NCBI GenBank assembly: GCA_965276765.1
Contig: OZ255627.1
Coordinates: 806,001 to 870,000, forward strand
From: G965276765 sp965276765
Lineage (GTDB): Bacteria > Actinomycetota > Acidimicrobiia > Acidimicrobiales > Palsa-688
Reading direction: 5' to 3'
DNA length: 64,000 nucleotides
Shown here: positions 15,890 through 25,101 of the stretch, piece after piece
How the letters are laid out: every line of letters begins with the position of its first letter
How positions within the stretch are numbered: the first letter of the stretch is position 1
Position numbers and translations under genes: made by a program
Notes under the pieces: generated by a model
What the model saw: the letters and a program-made list of their open reading frames with translations, nothing else
Databases searched by the model: none
What the model was told of the DNA's origin: nothing

Positions 15890-17443
15890 GTGTCCCACCC
15901 CACCCGCCGCCGCACCGCTGCCCTGCTCACGGTCTGTTTGGCTGTGTTCGCCATCAACCTCGACACCACGATCGTTAACGTGGCGCTACCTTCCCTCGGC
16001 TCCCACCTGCATGCCGGCACCTCCACTTTGCAGTGGGTCGTGGACGGCTACAGCCTGGCCTTCGCCGCCCTGGTCCTCGCCGGAGGATCGCTCGGCGACC
16101 GCTACGGGCGCCGCCCCACCCTCCTGGTCGGCCTGGCCGGCTTCGCAGCCTCCAGCCTTGCGGCCGGCCTGTCGACCTCGGCCGGCGAGCTGATCGCCTG
16201 GCGGTTCGTGATGGGCACCTTCGCCGCCTTGGTCTACCCGACCACCCTGTCGATCATCACCAACGCGTACCCCGACCGCAAGCAGCGCTCCGGCGCCATC
16301 GGCGTGTGGGGAGCGGTCACCGGGCTCGGTGTCGCCGCCGGCCCCGTTACTGGCGGCCTGCTGTTGGCCCACTTCGCCTGGGGCTCGGTGTTCTTCGCCC
16401 TCGCACCCGTCGCGGTCGTCGCAGCGGTCCTCACCATCGCCTTCGTCCCCGAGTCCCGCGCCACCGGCGCCGCCCGTCTCGACATCGCCGGCCTCCTCGG
16501 CTCCTCGGCGGCGATCGGGCTCCTGGTCCACACCATCATCGAGGCGCCGACCGCCGGGTGGGCCTCCCCGACCACCCTGGTCGGTTTTGCCCTCACCGCC
16601 GCCGTCGGGGCGGTCTTCGTGATCGTCGAGCGCCGAAGCACCAACCCGATGATCGACGTGTCGCTGTTCAAGGTGCCCGCCTTCTCCGCGGCGAGCATGT
16701 CGGTGACCATCGCCTTCTTCGCCCTATTCGGCTTCACCTTCCTCGTCACCCAGTACATGCAACTCGTGCGCGGCTGGGGCACCCTGTCCACCGGGCTGCG
16801 GATCCTGCCCGTCGCCGCCGCCATCGGCGCAGGCTCGGCGATCAGCCCCCGCCTCGCCGCCCGCTACGGCACCCGCTCGGTCGTCGCCGCCGGCCTCGTC
16901 GCCTTCGGCGCCGCCTTCGCATGGATCGCCTTCTCGGCCCAGAACCAGCCCTACACCCACATCGCAGCCGAGATGCTCCTCATGGGCGCCGGCCTCGGCC
17001 TGACCACCACGCCCGCGACCGAGTCCATCCTGTCGGTCCTACCCGCCGCCAAAGCCGGTGTCGGCTCCGCCATCAACGACGCCACCCGCGAAGCCGGCGG
17101 CGCTCTCGGCGTCGCCGTCATCGGCAGCATCTTCACCTCCGTCTACCTCCACCACCTCTCCGCCACCGCCATCGCCCACCTCCCCGCCCCCGCGGCGGCC
17201 GCCGCCCGCAGCTCCGTCGGCGCCGCCCTCGGCGTCGCCCACGCCAGCGGACCGGCCAGCGTCGCACTCACCCACGCCGTCACCGCCTCGTTCATGCACG
17301 GCTTCGACCTCGCATGCCTCGCCGGCGCCGCGATCTGCGCCCTCGGCGCACTCGGCGCCCTCCGGCTCCCCGGCCGGGCCGCCGTCAGCGCAGCCGCCAC
17401 CAACCGTCTCGACACCGCCACCCTCGTCCCCGTTACCGCCTGA
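15890..17443 (+). CDS. DHA2-family MFS multidrug exporter (EmrB/QacA type)
   Basis: The 517-residue membrane protein has the DHA2 motif NLDTTIVNVALPSLG in its first helix, QWVVDGYSLAFAAL, the motif A segment GSLGDRYGRRPTLL, and motif C-like GLGVAAGPVTGG. Hydrophobic segments fit 14 transmembrane helices. Such proteins exchange protons for hydrophobic compounds across the inner membrane. AGAGGAG sits just before GTG 15890, which I prefer over the upstream ATG at 15839 because the latter would run through the operator. Control by the divergent TetR is likely. Confidence 0.92.
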   Translation: MSHPTRRRTAALLTVCLAVFAINLDTTIVNVALPSLGSHLHAGTSTLQWVVDGYSLAFAALVLAGGSLGDRYGRRPTLLVGLAGFAASSLAAGLSTSAGELIAWRFVMGTFAALVYPTTLSIITNAYPDRKQRSGAIGVWGAVTGLGVAAGPVTGGLLLAHFAWGSVFFALAPVAVVAAVLTIAFVPESRATGAARLDIAGLLGSSAAIGLLVHTIIEAPTAGWASPTTLVGFALTAAVGAVFVIVERRSTNPMIDVSLFKVPAFSAASMSVTIAFFALFGFTFLVTQYMQLVRGWGTLSTGLRILPVAAAIGAGSAISPRLAARYGTRSVVAAGLVAFGAAFAWIAFSAQNQPYTHIAAEMLLMGAGLGLTTTPATESILSVLPAAKAGVGSAINDATREAGGALGVAVIGSIFTSVYLHHLSATAIAHLPAPAAAAARSSVGAALGVAHASGPASVALTHAVTASFMHGFDLACLAGAAICALGALGALRLPGRAAVSAAATNRLDTATLVPVTA

Positions 17444-17485
17444 CCATGAGCAACCGGGCCTACGCTGGTGCGGGTCCTCCAAGCA

Positions 17486-17547
17486 AACGACCTACGGGAC
17501 CCCCGAGCCGGCCACGGGGAACCTTCGGCCGTCACCGCAGGGGATCC
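17486..17547 (-). repeat. Dispersed intergenic repeat, copy A (reverse)
   Basis: Reverse-oriented copy of a ~65-bp element. Its ends read GGATCCCCTGCGGTGACGG and TCCCGTAGGTCGTTT. Other copies are at 31636, 37205, 48238 and 51177. Confidence 0.5.
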
Positions 17548-17684
17548 CTTGTCGAGATGGTGGTGAGGACGGTGCGACGGTGACCGCCTGTGGCGGGACT
17601 GGACAACGAGCAGCTGAGCTGGTCACCCTGTCCCAACCGAACGATGCCATTACCGGGTCGAATGGCTGCCTTAGGGTGGCCGTC

Positions 17685-18941
17685 GTGACGTCCTCCCCCG
17701 TAGATGTGCGCCGCCGGGCCGGATGGTTGCCCCAGAACCAAGACGACTTGGAATCCTGGCTCGCCGGCCACCGGCAGCGCGTGGACGCCCGAGGCGAGCA
17801 GCTCGTGCTTGATCCCGTATTGATCGAGTTTCAGAAGTTGGTGGACACCGACCCGATCGTGCGCCTGCACCTCAACGAGATGATCGCCCAGGTTCCGAAG
17901 GCCAAGCAGTACCGCAAGCGACATCTCGACAACGTGGCGGAGCTACTGCGGCTGATCAACGAAGTGTTGACCATGGCCCCGGAGTTCGGCGACCAGAATG
18001 TCACCCTGCCGTTGGGAGCCATCCTGGACTGGACCATGGGGACATCGGCCGGGTTCGCCGCCTACCGCGACACCCGGATCAACGACATGATCAGGAACAT
18101 CCTGACAGTGTGGAGCAGGTTTCTCAGCAGCAGTGCTTCGCTGTATGTGCTCAACGATTCACCATCGGGCTGGAAATGCGAGGCGGCCCAACAGGCGGTA
18201 GGCATCGAGCAGTACCAGTACGACCCGCATGACGAACACTGGGGGTTCGTGTCGTGGAACGACTTCTTCACCCGACGCTTCAAAGACGGCGCACGCCCGG
18301 TTCAGTCACCCGATGACGATGACGTCATCGTCAGTGCTTGTGAGTCGACGCCATACGCCATTGCGACGGATGTGCGTCTGCAGGATTCCTTCTGGATCAA
18401 AAGTCAGCCGTACTCGCTGCGAGACATGCTCGCCAACAACGACGCCTGCGAGCAGTTCGTCGGCGGCACCGTCTACCAAGCCTTCCTGAGCGCGACGAAC
18501 TATCACCGCTGGCACAGCCCTGTGGCCGGAACAATCGTGAGCGCGTTTATACAGCCCGGCACCTACTACTCCGAAGCCGATTCAGAAGGCGCTAACGCGG
18601 TAGATCCCGTTGATTCCCAGGGATACCTGGCACACGTCGCCACGCGGGCGATCTTTCTCATCCAAGCCGACAACCCCGTCATCGGCCTGGTCGGCTTCGT
18701 CGCGGTTGGCATGTCGGAGGTCTCGTCCTGCCTGATCGGCCCTGACATGACGGCCGGACACCACGTTGCCAAAGGCGAAGAACTCGGATACTTCCAATTC
18801 GGCGGCTCAACCCACTGCCTGATCTTCCGGCCAGGCGCCGTCGCTGACTTCCACCTGTCCGCCATCCCCCAACCGCAGGACCCCACCGCCCCCCTCGTAC
18901 AGGTCCGCTCGAAACTTGCCGTCGCGACCCCAAGCCTGTAA
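17685..18941 (+). CDS. Phosphatidylserine-decarboxylase-family protein with PSDC N-terminal domain (PsiD-like)
   Basis: About 418 residues. The N-terminal part (residues 40-190) matches the 'phophatidylserine decarboxylase' accessory domain: FQKLVDTDPIVRLHLNEMI, LGAILDWTMGTSAGFAAYRD. The catalytic part has GFVSWNDFFTRRFKDGARPV, GGTVYQAFLSATNYHRWHSP, VGMSEVSSC and FGGSTHCLIF. The GGST motif (Gly374-Ser375) is where these pyruvoyl enzymes self-cleave, giving a 44-residue alpha subunit. This two-domain form is found in PsiD-type tryptophan decarboxylases and relatives rather than in the membrane PS decarboxylase. No hydrophobic anchor is visible, so it is probably soluble. The GTG at 17685 is the likely start, but 17676 is possible. 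No pathway partners are adjacent. Confidence 0.85.
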   Translation: MTSSPVDVRRRAGWLPQNQDDLESWLAGHRQRVDARGEQLVLDPVLIEFQKLVDTDPIVRLHLNEMIAQVPKAKQYRKRHLDNVAELLRLINEVLTMAPEFGDQNVTLPLGAILDWTMGTSAGFAAYRDTRINDMIRNILTVWSRFLSSSASLYVLNDSPSGWKCEAAQQAVGIEQYQYDPHDEHWGFVSWNDFFTRRFKDGARPVQSPDDDDVIVSACESTPYAIATDVRLQDSFWIKSQPYSLRDMLANNDACEQFVGGTVYQAFLSATNYHRWHSPVAGTIVSAFIQPGTYYSEADSEGANAVDPVDSQGYLAHVATRAIFLIQADNPVIGLVGFVAVGMSEVSSCLIGPDMTAGHHVAKGEELGYFQFGGSTHCLIFRPGAVADFHLSAIPQPQDPTAPLVQVRSKLAVATPSL

Positions 18942-19317
18942 CCGGGTCACGGCGGCACAGCAGCCGCCCAGCGGCCAGCGCCCGCCCATCTGGTTGGACA
19001 CGCGAACCGTTGCTCTCGGCCGCCCGACCATCTACCGGTTTGTCCGATAAGCGGTCCGCTTTTGGGCGCCCGGCCCCCTGGTCGAAGAGTCCTCATGGCG
19101 GGCCACCGGCCGCCACGGTTTAGCGGGACTTTCCGTTCGGACGTTGCCCACGGGCCGAGAAGAGGTAGCGTCTGCTTGGCCCTGGCTCCCTTCGGTCCTG
19201 GTCTAGCGAGCAGATGGCCGCCACGTGTGCGTCTGCACACGAAAGGCGAGCATGCCCTCGCCCGATCAGTCTTCGCCGTGCAGGTCCTCCACCAGGATGG
19301 CCGTCGTCACCTACGCG
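18942..19317. other. No recognised gene
   Basis: This 376-base stretch leads into the truncated permease. It has no supported reading frame. The missing 5' half of the permease is not detectable here. Confidence 0.4.
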
Positions 19318-19816
19318 TGGGCGAGGGTGCCTTCATACCGGTCGCGGTCGTACTCAGATCGGTCCCTTTCGTGGCCATGACCCCGCTCATTGCCGTGGCC
19401 CTTGGCCGCGGGCTCGTCAGCGTCACGGTGATCGCCGGTATCGTCACGTTCTTCCCGACCTTGGTCAACGTGGTCCAGGGCCTGAGATCGGCACCGGACG
19501 ACGCCATCCTGCTGATGCGGGCCTTCGATGCGAGCGAGCTGACGACGCTCGTCAAGGTCAGGCTCCCGAGCGCCCTCCCATCGCTGTTCTCGTCGGCGAG
19601 GATCGCGGCGCCGGGTGCCTTGCTCGGAGCGATCCTCGCCGAGTGGCTGTCCACCGGGACCGGCTCGGCTACCTGATGCTCCAATCGAGCACCGAGTCCC
19701 AATTCGCCACGCTGCGGTCAGGGGTCGTGCTCATCACGTTGGCGTCGGTCATAATCTATGCCGTGGTGAGCGTGATCGAGGTGCCCGTTCTCAAGCGCTT
19801 CGGATCGGCCGGCTGA
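19318..19816 (+). pseudogene. ABC transporter permease (BPD/SsuC-TauC type) remnant, truncated and frameshifted
   Basis: Recognisable sequence begins at about 19318 with VAVVLRSVPFVAMTPLIAVALGRG and runs through FFPTLVNVVQGLRSAPDDA, with the EAA-like loop FDASELTTLVKVRLPSALPS, to ILAEWLSTGTG. One missing base at about 19663 (GGCTCGG instead of GGCCTCGG) then shifts the frame. The second frame ends LGYLMLQSSTESQF...VPVLKRFGSAG at 19816. The N-terminal half, ATPase and binding protein are absent, so it cannot function. It sits 19 bp before the 8-oxoguanine deaminase gene, so it was probably a nucleobase importer. Confidence 0.75.
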
Positions 19817-19834
19817 GGCGCTTGCGCGCCTGAG

Positions 19835-21274
19835 ATGGCTGGTTCACCTGACGCCCCGACGGGCCCGTCGGCCGGCGATCGCCGCCCACCGGAGGAGGCC
19901 CACGGCCGCCCCGCCGACTTGCTGGTCCGCAACGCCCGCCTGGTCGCCACCGTCGACGACTCCCGCCGCGAGCTCGCCGGCGGTTGGGTCGCCATCACCG
20001 GCGGCCTGGTGTCGGGCGTCGGTACCTCGACAGACCAGGAGTTACCGGCGGCGGTGACCCTCGACGCGACCGACTGCCTGGTCACGCCGGGCCTGATCAA
20101 CACCCACCATCACATCTACCAGAACCTCAGCCGCGCCTTCGCCCCGGCCACATCGGCGTCGCTTTTCGACTGGCTGACGACCCTCTACCCGGTCTGGGCC
20201 GGTCTCGACGAGGAGGCCGCCTACCTGTCGGCCTGGGTCGGCCTGGCCGAGCTGGCTCTCGGCGGGTGCACCACGTCGACCGACCACCTCTACGTGCATC
20301 CCCGCCACGGCGGCGACCTGATCAGCGCCGAGATCGCCGCCGCGACCGAGCTCGGGATGCGCTTCCACCCCACCCGTGGGTCGATGAGCCTCTCGGTCAA
20401 GGACGGCGGACTCCCGCCCGACGAGGTCGTGCAAGACGACGATGAGATCCTGGCCGACAGCCAGCGCCTCGTCGAGATTCACCACAACCCGGCGTGGGGG
20501 GCGATGGTGCGGATCGCCCTGGCGCCGTGCTCGCCGTTTTCGGTGACCCCCGAGCTGATGCGGCGCACCGCCGAGCTGGCCGAGCGCCTCGATGTGCGTC
20601 TCCACACCCACCTGGCCGAGGACGCCGACGAAGACCGCTTCGCGGCGGAGACGTTCGGTCGTAGGACGATCGACCAGTTCGACGCCGTCGGGTGGATGAG
20701 CCCGAGGACCTGGGTCGCGCATTGCATCTACCCCGACCCCGGCGAGATCGCCCGTCTCGGCGCGGCCGGCGTGGGCGTAGCCCATTGCCCTTCGTCCAAC
20801 ATGATGATCGGCGGGGGCGGGCTCGCCCCGGTGGCCGAGTTGCGCGCTGCGGGTGCGCCGGTCGGGATCGGCTGCGACGGCTCGGCGTCGACCGACCATG
20901 CCTCGCTATGGCTGGAGACCAGGATGGCGCTCCTGCAGGGACGGCTCCGCGGCGGGCCGACGGCGATGACGGCGCGAGACGCCCTCGAGGTCGCCACACG
21001 CGGCTCGGCTGGCTGCCTCGGGCGCGACGGCGAGCTCGGCCAGCTGTCGGTCGGAGCCGCCGGCGACCTGGTGTGCTGGCCGCTCGATGGCTTCGGCTTC
21101 GCCGGCGCCCTGAGCGATCCCGTCGAGGCCTGGTTGCGCTGCGGGCCCGTCGCCGCCCGACACACGGTCGTCGCCGGGACACCGGTCGTGGCCGACGGCC
21201 ACATCGTGGCGAGGGGCGCAGGCGACATCCTCGGCCGGCATCGTCGGGTGGCGACGCGGATGCAGGCGCGATGA
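19835..21274 (+). CDS. 8-oxoguanine deaminase-like amidohydrolase
   Basis: The 479-residue protein has the metal-dependent amidohydrolase motifs in order: PGLINTHHHIYQNLSRAFAP (HxH, about residues 88-107), GGCTTSTDHLYVHP, HTHLAED (about 252) and GIGCDGSASTDHASLW (catalytic Asp). The THHHIYQNL and YVHP blocks are those of bacterial 8-oxoguanine/hydroxydechloroatrazine-type deaminases. It would turn 8-oxoguanine into urate, or guanine into xanthine. It overlaps the xanthine-dehydrogenase FAD subunit gene (ATGA at 21271), so it is translationally coupled to it. Which of the two bases is preferred cannot be read from the sequence. Confidence 0.87.
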   Translation: MAGSPDAPTGPSAGDRRPPEEAHGRPADLLVRNARLVATVDDSRRELAGGWVAITGGLVSGVGTSTDQELPAAVTLDATDCLVTPGLINTHHHIYQNLSRAFAPATSASLFDWLTTLYPVWAGLDEEAAYLSAWVGLAELALGGCTTSTDHLYVHPRHGGDLISAEIAAATELGMRFHPTRGSMSLSVKDGGLPPDEVVQDDDEILADSQRLVEIHHNPAWGAMVRIALAPCSPFSVTPELMRRTAELAERLDVRLHTHLAEDADEDRFAAETFGRRTIDQFDAVGWMSPRTWVAHCIYPDPGEIARLGAAGVGVAHCPSSNMMIGGGGLAPVAELRAAGAPVGIGCDGSASTDHASLWLETRMALLQGRLRGGPTAMTARDALEVATRGSAGCLGRDGELGQLSVGAAGDLVCWPLDGFGFAGALSDPVEAWLRCGPVAARHTVVAGTPVVADGHIVARGAGDILGRHRRVATRMQAR

Positions 21275-22179
21275 AACCGCCGCCGTTTGACTACGTGCGG
21301 GCCGCCTCGCTGGCCGAGGCCGTGGCCGTGCTCGCTGCGGACGAGGACGCCAAGGTGCTGGCCGGCGGCCAGAGCCTCCTGCCACTGCTCGCCCTGCGCC
21401 TGGCCCGTCCGACCGTGCTCGTCGACATCGCCGACCTCGGCTTGGACACCATCGCTGTCGATGCCGAAGATGGGGGCAGCGCCGGCGGTGCTGGTGGCGC
21501 CGGCGTCGTCCGCATCGGCGCCACGGTGCGCCAGCGACGCCTCGAGCTCGACGACCTGATCGGCTCGACCGTGCCGTTGCTGGCCGAAGCGGCCGCCCAG
21601 GTCGGGTACCCGGCGACGCGCAACCGTGGGACGATCGGCGGCTCGCTGGCCCACGCCGACCCGGTGGCGGAGATCCCCGCCGTCGCCGTCGCCCTCGGCG
21701 GCTCCATCGTCGCCTTCGGCCCGCGAGGCGAGCGCACTGTGCTCGCCGCCGACCTCGCCGATGGCTTCTTCACCACGACGCTCGCGCCCGACGAGATCCT
21801 CACCGAGGTCCGGCTGCCCATCGCCGGCGGCCGCCAGGGCGCGGCGTGGTGCGAGTGGTCCCCGCGCGCCCACGACTTCGCCCACGCCGGCGTCGGCGTC
21901 GTCGTCGAGCTCGACGCCGGCGGCTCGTGCCGGGCCGTAGGGGCGGCGGCCTGCGGCATCGGCGCGACGCCGCTGGCCCTCGCCGAGCCGCTTGCGGCCG
22001 CCGGCGTGGTCGGTGCCCCCCTCCCTGGTCCCGCGCTCCTCGCCGCCGTCGCCACCGCCGTCGAGGCGGCCTGCGCCGGCACAGCCGACGACCGCGACGA
22101 GCTCACCGGCCTCCTCGCGGCCAGGGCATTGGCCTCGGCCTGGTCTCGGGCTGCGGCGACCGCGTGGGGTGCGACGTGA
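21271..22179 (+). CDS. Xanthine dehydrogenase-family FAD-binding (medium) subunit
   Basis: The 302-residue protein has both FAD signatures of the molybdenum hydroxylase medium subunit: LAGGQSLLPLLALRLARP (about residues 29-46) and TRNRGTIGGSLAHADPVAE (about 112-130). It continues DGFFTTTLAPDEILTEVRLP and ends with the CO-dehydrogenase-flavoprotein C-terminal domain. It would pass electrons from the Fe-S subunit to NAD+ or a quinone. Genes for the 2Fe-2S and molybdenum subunits follow with 4-bp overlaps, so the three form a heterotrimer set. Confidence 0.92.
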   Translation: MKPPPFDYVRAASLAEAVAVLAADEDAKVLAGGQSLLPLLALRLARPTVLVDIADLGLDTIAVDAEDGGSAGGAGGAGVVRIGATVRQRRLELDDLIGSTVPLLAEAAAQVGYPATRNRGTIGGSLAHADPVAEIPAVAVALGGSIVAFGPRGERTVLAADLADGFFTTTLAPDEILTEVRLPIAGGRQGAAWCEWSPRAHDFAHAGVGVVVELDAGGSCRAVGAAACGIGATPLALAEPLAAAGVVGAPLPGPALLAAVATAVEAACAGTADDRDELTGLLAARALASAWSRAAATAWGAT

Positions 22180-22652
22180 ACCGGGTCGAGATGGTCGTCA
22201 ACGGCGAGGCCGTCGACGTGACTATCGACGCGCGCGAGAGCCTCCTCGATGTCGTACGGGACCGCCTGGGCCTGACCGGAACCCACGCCGGCTGTGAGCA
22301 GGGAGCGTGCGGCGCGTGCACGGTCCTCGTCGACGGTGAAGTGGCCCGCAGCTGCCTGGTGCTCGGCGTGCAGGCGGCCGGTCACCACGTGACGACCATC
22401 GAGTCGGTCGGCACACCCGACCGGCTGCATCCCGTGCAGACAGCACTCAGCGCGCACCACGGGCTGCAGTGCGGGTTCTGCACGCCAGGGATGGTCCTGA
22501 CTGCCATCGATCTCTTGGCGCGGGTGCCGGCCCCCGACGAGGCGACTGTCCGCGCCGCCATCGCCGGCAACCTGTGCCGCTGCACGGGCTACCAGGGCCT
22601 GGTGCAGGCGATCGTGGCCATGGGATCCGCAGCGCAGGGCGGCTCGTCATGA
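22176..22652 (+). CDS. Xanthine dehydrogenase-family 2Fe-2S (small) subunit
   Basis: The 158-residue protein binds two [2Fe-2S] clusters. The plant-type site is CEQGACGACTVLVDGEVARSC (about residues 42-62), and the second is formed by CGFCTPGM (about 103) and NLCRCTGYQGL (about 137). It starts with GTG 22176, overlapping the stop of the FAD subunit gene, and its stop overlaps the ATG of the large subunit. It relays electrons from the molybdenum centre to FAD. Confidence 0.93.
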   Translation: MNRVEMVVNGEAVDVTIDARESLLDVVRDRLGLTGTHAGCEQGACGACTVLVDGEVARSCLVLGVQAAGHHVTTIESVGTPDRLHPVQTALSAHHGLQCGFCTPGMVLTAIDLLARVPAPDEATVRAAIAGNLCRCTGYQGLVQAIVAMGSAAQGGSS

Positions 22653-25036
22653 CGAGCGTCGACACCAGGCCAGCGACCGGCGGTGTCGTCGGTACCAGCC
22701 TGGCGCGCCGCGAGGACCCGCGACTGCTGACCGGCCGGGGCCGCTACCTCTCCGACCACGACGTACCCGGGCTGTGCCACGTCGCCATCCTCCGCTCCAC
22801 CTGCGCCCACGCCGTGCTCAGGGCTGTCGACGTCGTCGAGGCGGGCGCTCTCCCAGGCGTCATCGCCGTGGTGACCGCCGCCGACCTTGTTGCCGCAGGA
22901 GCGGGGTCATTCTCCCATCTGCTCGAAGCACCAGCCAAGCCCCTGCGCTGGGGAGTGCTCGCCGACGAACGGGTGCGCTTCGTCGGCGAGCCTGTCGCCG
23001 CCATCGTCGCCACCACGCGCGCCATCGCCGAGGACGCCATTGAGCTGATAGACGTCGACTACGACGAGCTCCCGGCGGTGATCGGAGCGGATCGTGCCCT
23101 CCAGCCCGATGCCGTCTTGCTCTACCCCGAGTGGGGGACCAACGAGTTTCTCCATCTCGAGCACACCACCCCCGACATCGATGCCGTCTTCGCCGGCGCG
23201 CCCCATGTCCTGCGAGAGCGTTTCGAAAGCCACAGGGTGACCGCCCTCCCCCTCGAAGGTCACGGGGTCCAGGCCGGCTGGGATGCCGGCACGGGCCGAC
23301 TCACGGTCATCTCTTCGAGCCAGCAACCCCACCAGCTGCGTACGGTCATCGCCGAGATCTGCGGATTGGCCGAGAGCTCGGTGCGGGTGATCAGCCCGGA
23401 CATCGGCGGCGGGTTCGGCAACAAGCAGCACTTCACGAGAGAGGAGTGCCTCGTTGGGCTCCTGGCGAAGATCACGGGCCGACCCGTGCGCTGGGCCGAG
23501 GACCGCACCGAGTCACTGACGGCGTCGGTGCACGGCAGGGCCCAGTGCCACGACGTCGAGGCTGCCTACGACGACGCCGGCCGGGTCCTCGGCCTGCGGG
23601 TCAAGGTCCTCGCCGACCTAGGCCACCCCGTCTTGTACTTTTCGGGGGTCGGCCCCGCCCTCGTCACCACCTCAAGCCTCACAGGGGGCTACGACATACC
23701 GGCGCTCGGCTGGACGCTGTCTTGCGTCGCCACCACGACCTGCCCGGTCGGCGCCTACCGAGGCTTCGGTCAGCCCGAGGCCCACATGACGACCGAGCGG
23801 GTCATGGATCTCGTCGCCGCCGATCTCGGCCTCGACCCTGTGGTCGTCCGTCGCCGCAACCTGCTGCCCGACGAGCCCCGACCGTGGATGAGCCACGGCG
23901 GCGGGCGCCTCGATATCGGCGCCCTCGGCCCCCACCTCGACGCCTTGGTCGACGAGATCGGTTACGACGCCTGGCGGGAGCGCCAGGCCACAGCCAGGGC
24001 CGCAGGGCGTCATATCGGCATCGGGATCTCCATGCTCGTCCAGGGCACATCGCCCAACCAGCACGACACGGCCGGAAGGTTCGGCTCGTTCGAAACGGCC
24101 GCCGTCACCGTCCTACCCGACGGCCACGTCGAGGTCCGCGTCGGCACCAAGTCGCAGGGCCAGGCCCACGAGACCGTCTTCGCCCAGGTCGCGGCCGACG
24201 CGATCGGCGTCGCCGTCGAACGCGTCGTTGTCCGCGACGGCGACACCGACGCGCTGGCCTACGGACAGGGGACCTGGGGCAGTAGGAGCACCGTCATGGG
24301 GGGCGGGGCGGTCATGCAGGCGTCTCGAAGGGTGAGGGATCAGATGGCCGCGATCGGCGCTCACAACGGCATGGGCGTGCCCACCGAAGGGCCTATACCG
24401 CTCGAGGTTGTCGAAGAGATCGCCCGGCTGGCCTGGTGGCACCAGCACCGCCTTCCGCCTGGCTCCGAGCCTGGCCTCGCCGCCTCAGCCGTCTACACGC
24501 CCGGCTTCACCGACCCGCGGGCCGATGGCTCGACCAACCACGACGAGACCTACACGGCCTCCATGACCGGCGTGGCCGTCGAGGTGGACCCGGCCACCGG
24601 CTCGGTGCAGATCCTCGACGCCGTGATCGTCTCCGACTGCGGCACGGTCATCAACCCGAAGGTGGTCGAGGGCCAGCACCGCGGGGGGTTCACCCAGGGC
24701 CTCGGTGTCGCGTTCCTCGAAGAAGTGCGCTACAGCGAGGAGGGCCAGCCGCTGTGCGCGACCCTGCTCGACTACACAATCCCGACGGCCCTCGATGTCC
24801 CCGACCTGCGCGTCGTGCTGCGTCACACCCCTTCGGACACCCTCGGCGGATTCCGCGGCATCGGCGAGTCGGCCATCATCGCCGCCCCTGCAGTACTCGT
24901 CGGCGCCGTCGATGACGCCCTGCGACCCATCGGCGTCCGACTGCGCTCCACTCGGGTACACGCCGGCGCCCTCCGCCGGGAGGTCAAGGCCACGGGCTGG
25001 CGGCCGGATGTGGCGGCGTGGGCGGCCGGCGCCTAA
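22649..25036 (+). CDS. Xanthine dehydrogenase-family molybdenum-binding (large) subunit
   Basis: The 795-residue protein has the aldehyde oxidase/xanthine dehydrogenase a/b hammerhead near its start (ADERVRFVGEPVAAIVA), then SPDIGGGFGNKQHF, GAYRGFGQPEAHMTTERVMD and, near the C-terminus, FRGIGESAIIAAPAV with the catalytic glutamate. It lacks the AYRCSFR loop of CO dehydrogenases, so it is a xanthine-dehydrogenase-type enzyme. Together with the deaminase it would feed urate to the HpxO-type hydroxylase 20 kb upstream. No cofactor-insertion chaperone (XdhC) gene is seen in the window. Confidence 0.92.
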   Translation: MTSVDTRPATGGVVGTSLARREDPRLLTGRGRYLSDHDVPGLCHVAILRSTCAHAVLRAVDVVEAGALPGVIAVVTAADLVAAGAGSFSHLLEAPAKPLRWGVLADERVRFVGEPVAAIVATTRAIAEDAIELIDVDYDELPAVIGADRALQPDAVLLYPEWGTNEFLHLEHTTPDIDAVFAGAPHVLRERFESHRVTALPLEGHGVQAGWDAGTGRLTVISSSQQPHQLRTVIAEICGLAESSVRVISPDIGGGFGNKQHFTREECLVGLLAKITGRPVRWAEDRTESLTASVHGRAQCHDVEAAYDDAGRVLGLRVKVLADLGHPVLYFSGVGPALVTTSSLTGGYDIPALGWTLSCVATTTCPVGAYRGFGQPEAHMTTERVMDLVAADLGLDPVVVRRRNLLPDEPRPWMSHGGGRLDIGALGPHLDALVDEIGYDAWRERQATARAAGRHIGIGISMLVQGTSPNQHDTAGRFGSFETAAVTVLPDGHVEVRVGTKSQGQAHETVFAQVAADAIGVAVERVVVRDGDTDALAYGQGTWGSRSTVMGGGAVMQASRRVRDQMAAIGAHNGMGVPTEGPIPLEVVEEIARLAWWHQHRLPPGSEPGLAASAVYTPGFTDPRADGSTNHDETYTASMTGVAVEVDPATGSVQILDAVIVSDCGTVINPKVVEGQHRGGFTQGLGVAFLEEVRYSEEGQPLCATLLDYTIPTALDVPDLRVVLRHTPSDTLGGFRGIGESAIIAAPAVLVGAVDDALRPIGVRLRSTRVHAGALRREVKATGWRPDVAAWAAGA

Positions 25037-25088
25037 ACGAACCGGCGAGGCCGGCCGGCTCTGGGATATCTCTGGGCGCCCTAACAGA

Positions 25089-25094
25089 TATACT
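25089..25094 (+). promoter_or_regulatory. -10 box TATACT of leaderless VapB gene
   Basis: TATACT lies exactly 7 nt before GTG 25102, with no ribosome-binding site between them, predicting a leaderless transcript of the toxin-antitoxin operon. Confidence 0.6.
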
Positions 25095-25101
25095 CGCCCT
25101 C

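Noticed and set aside
20042..21885. Long antisense open frames opposite the deaminase and xanthine dehydrogenase genes
   Set aside because: They mirror the GC-rich third positions of the real genes, have Arg/Pro/Ala-rich translations, and match no family.
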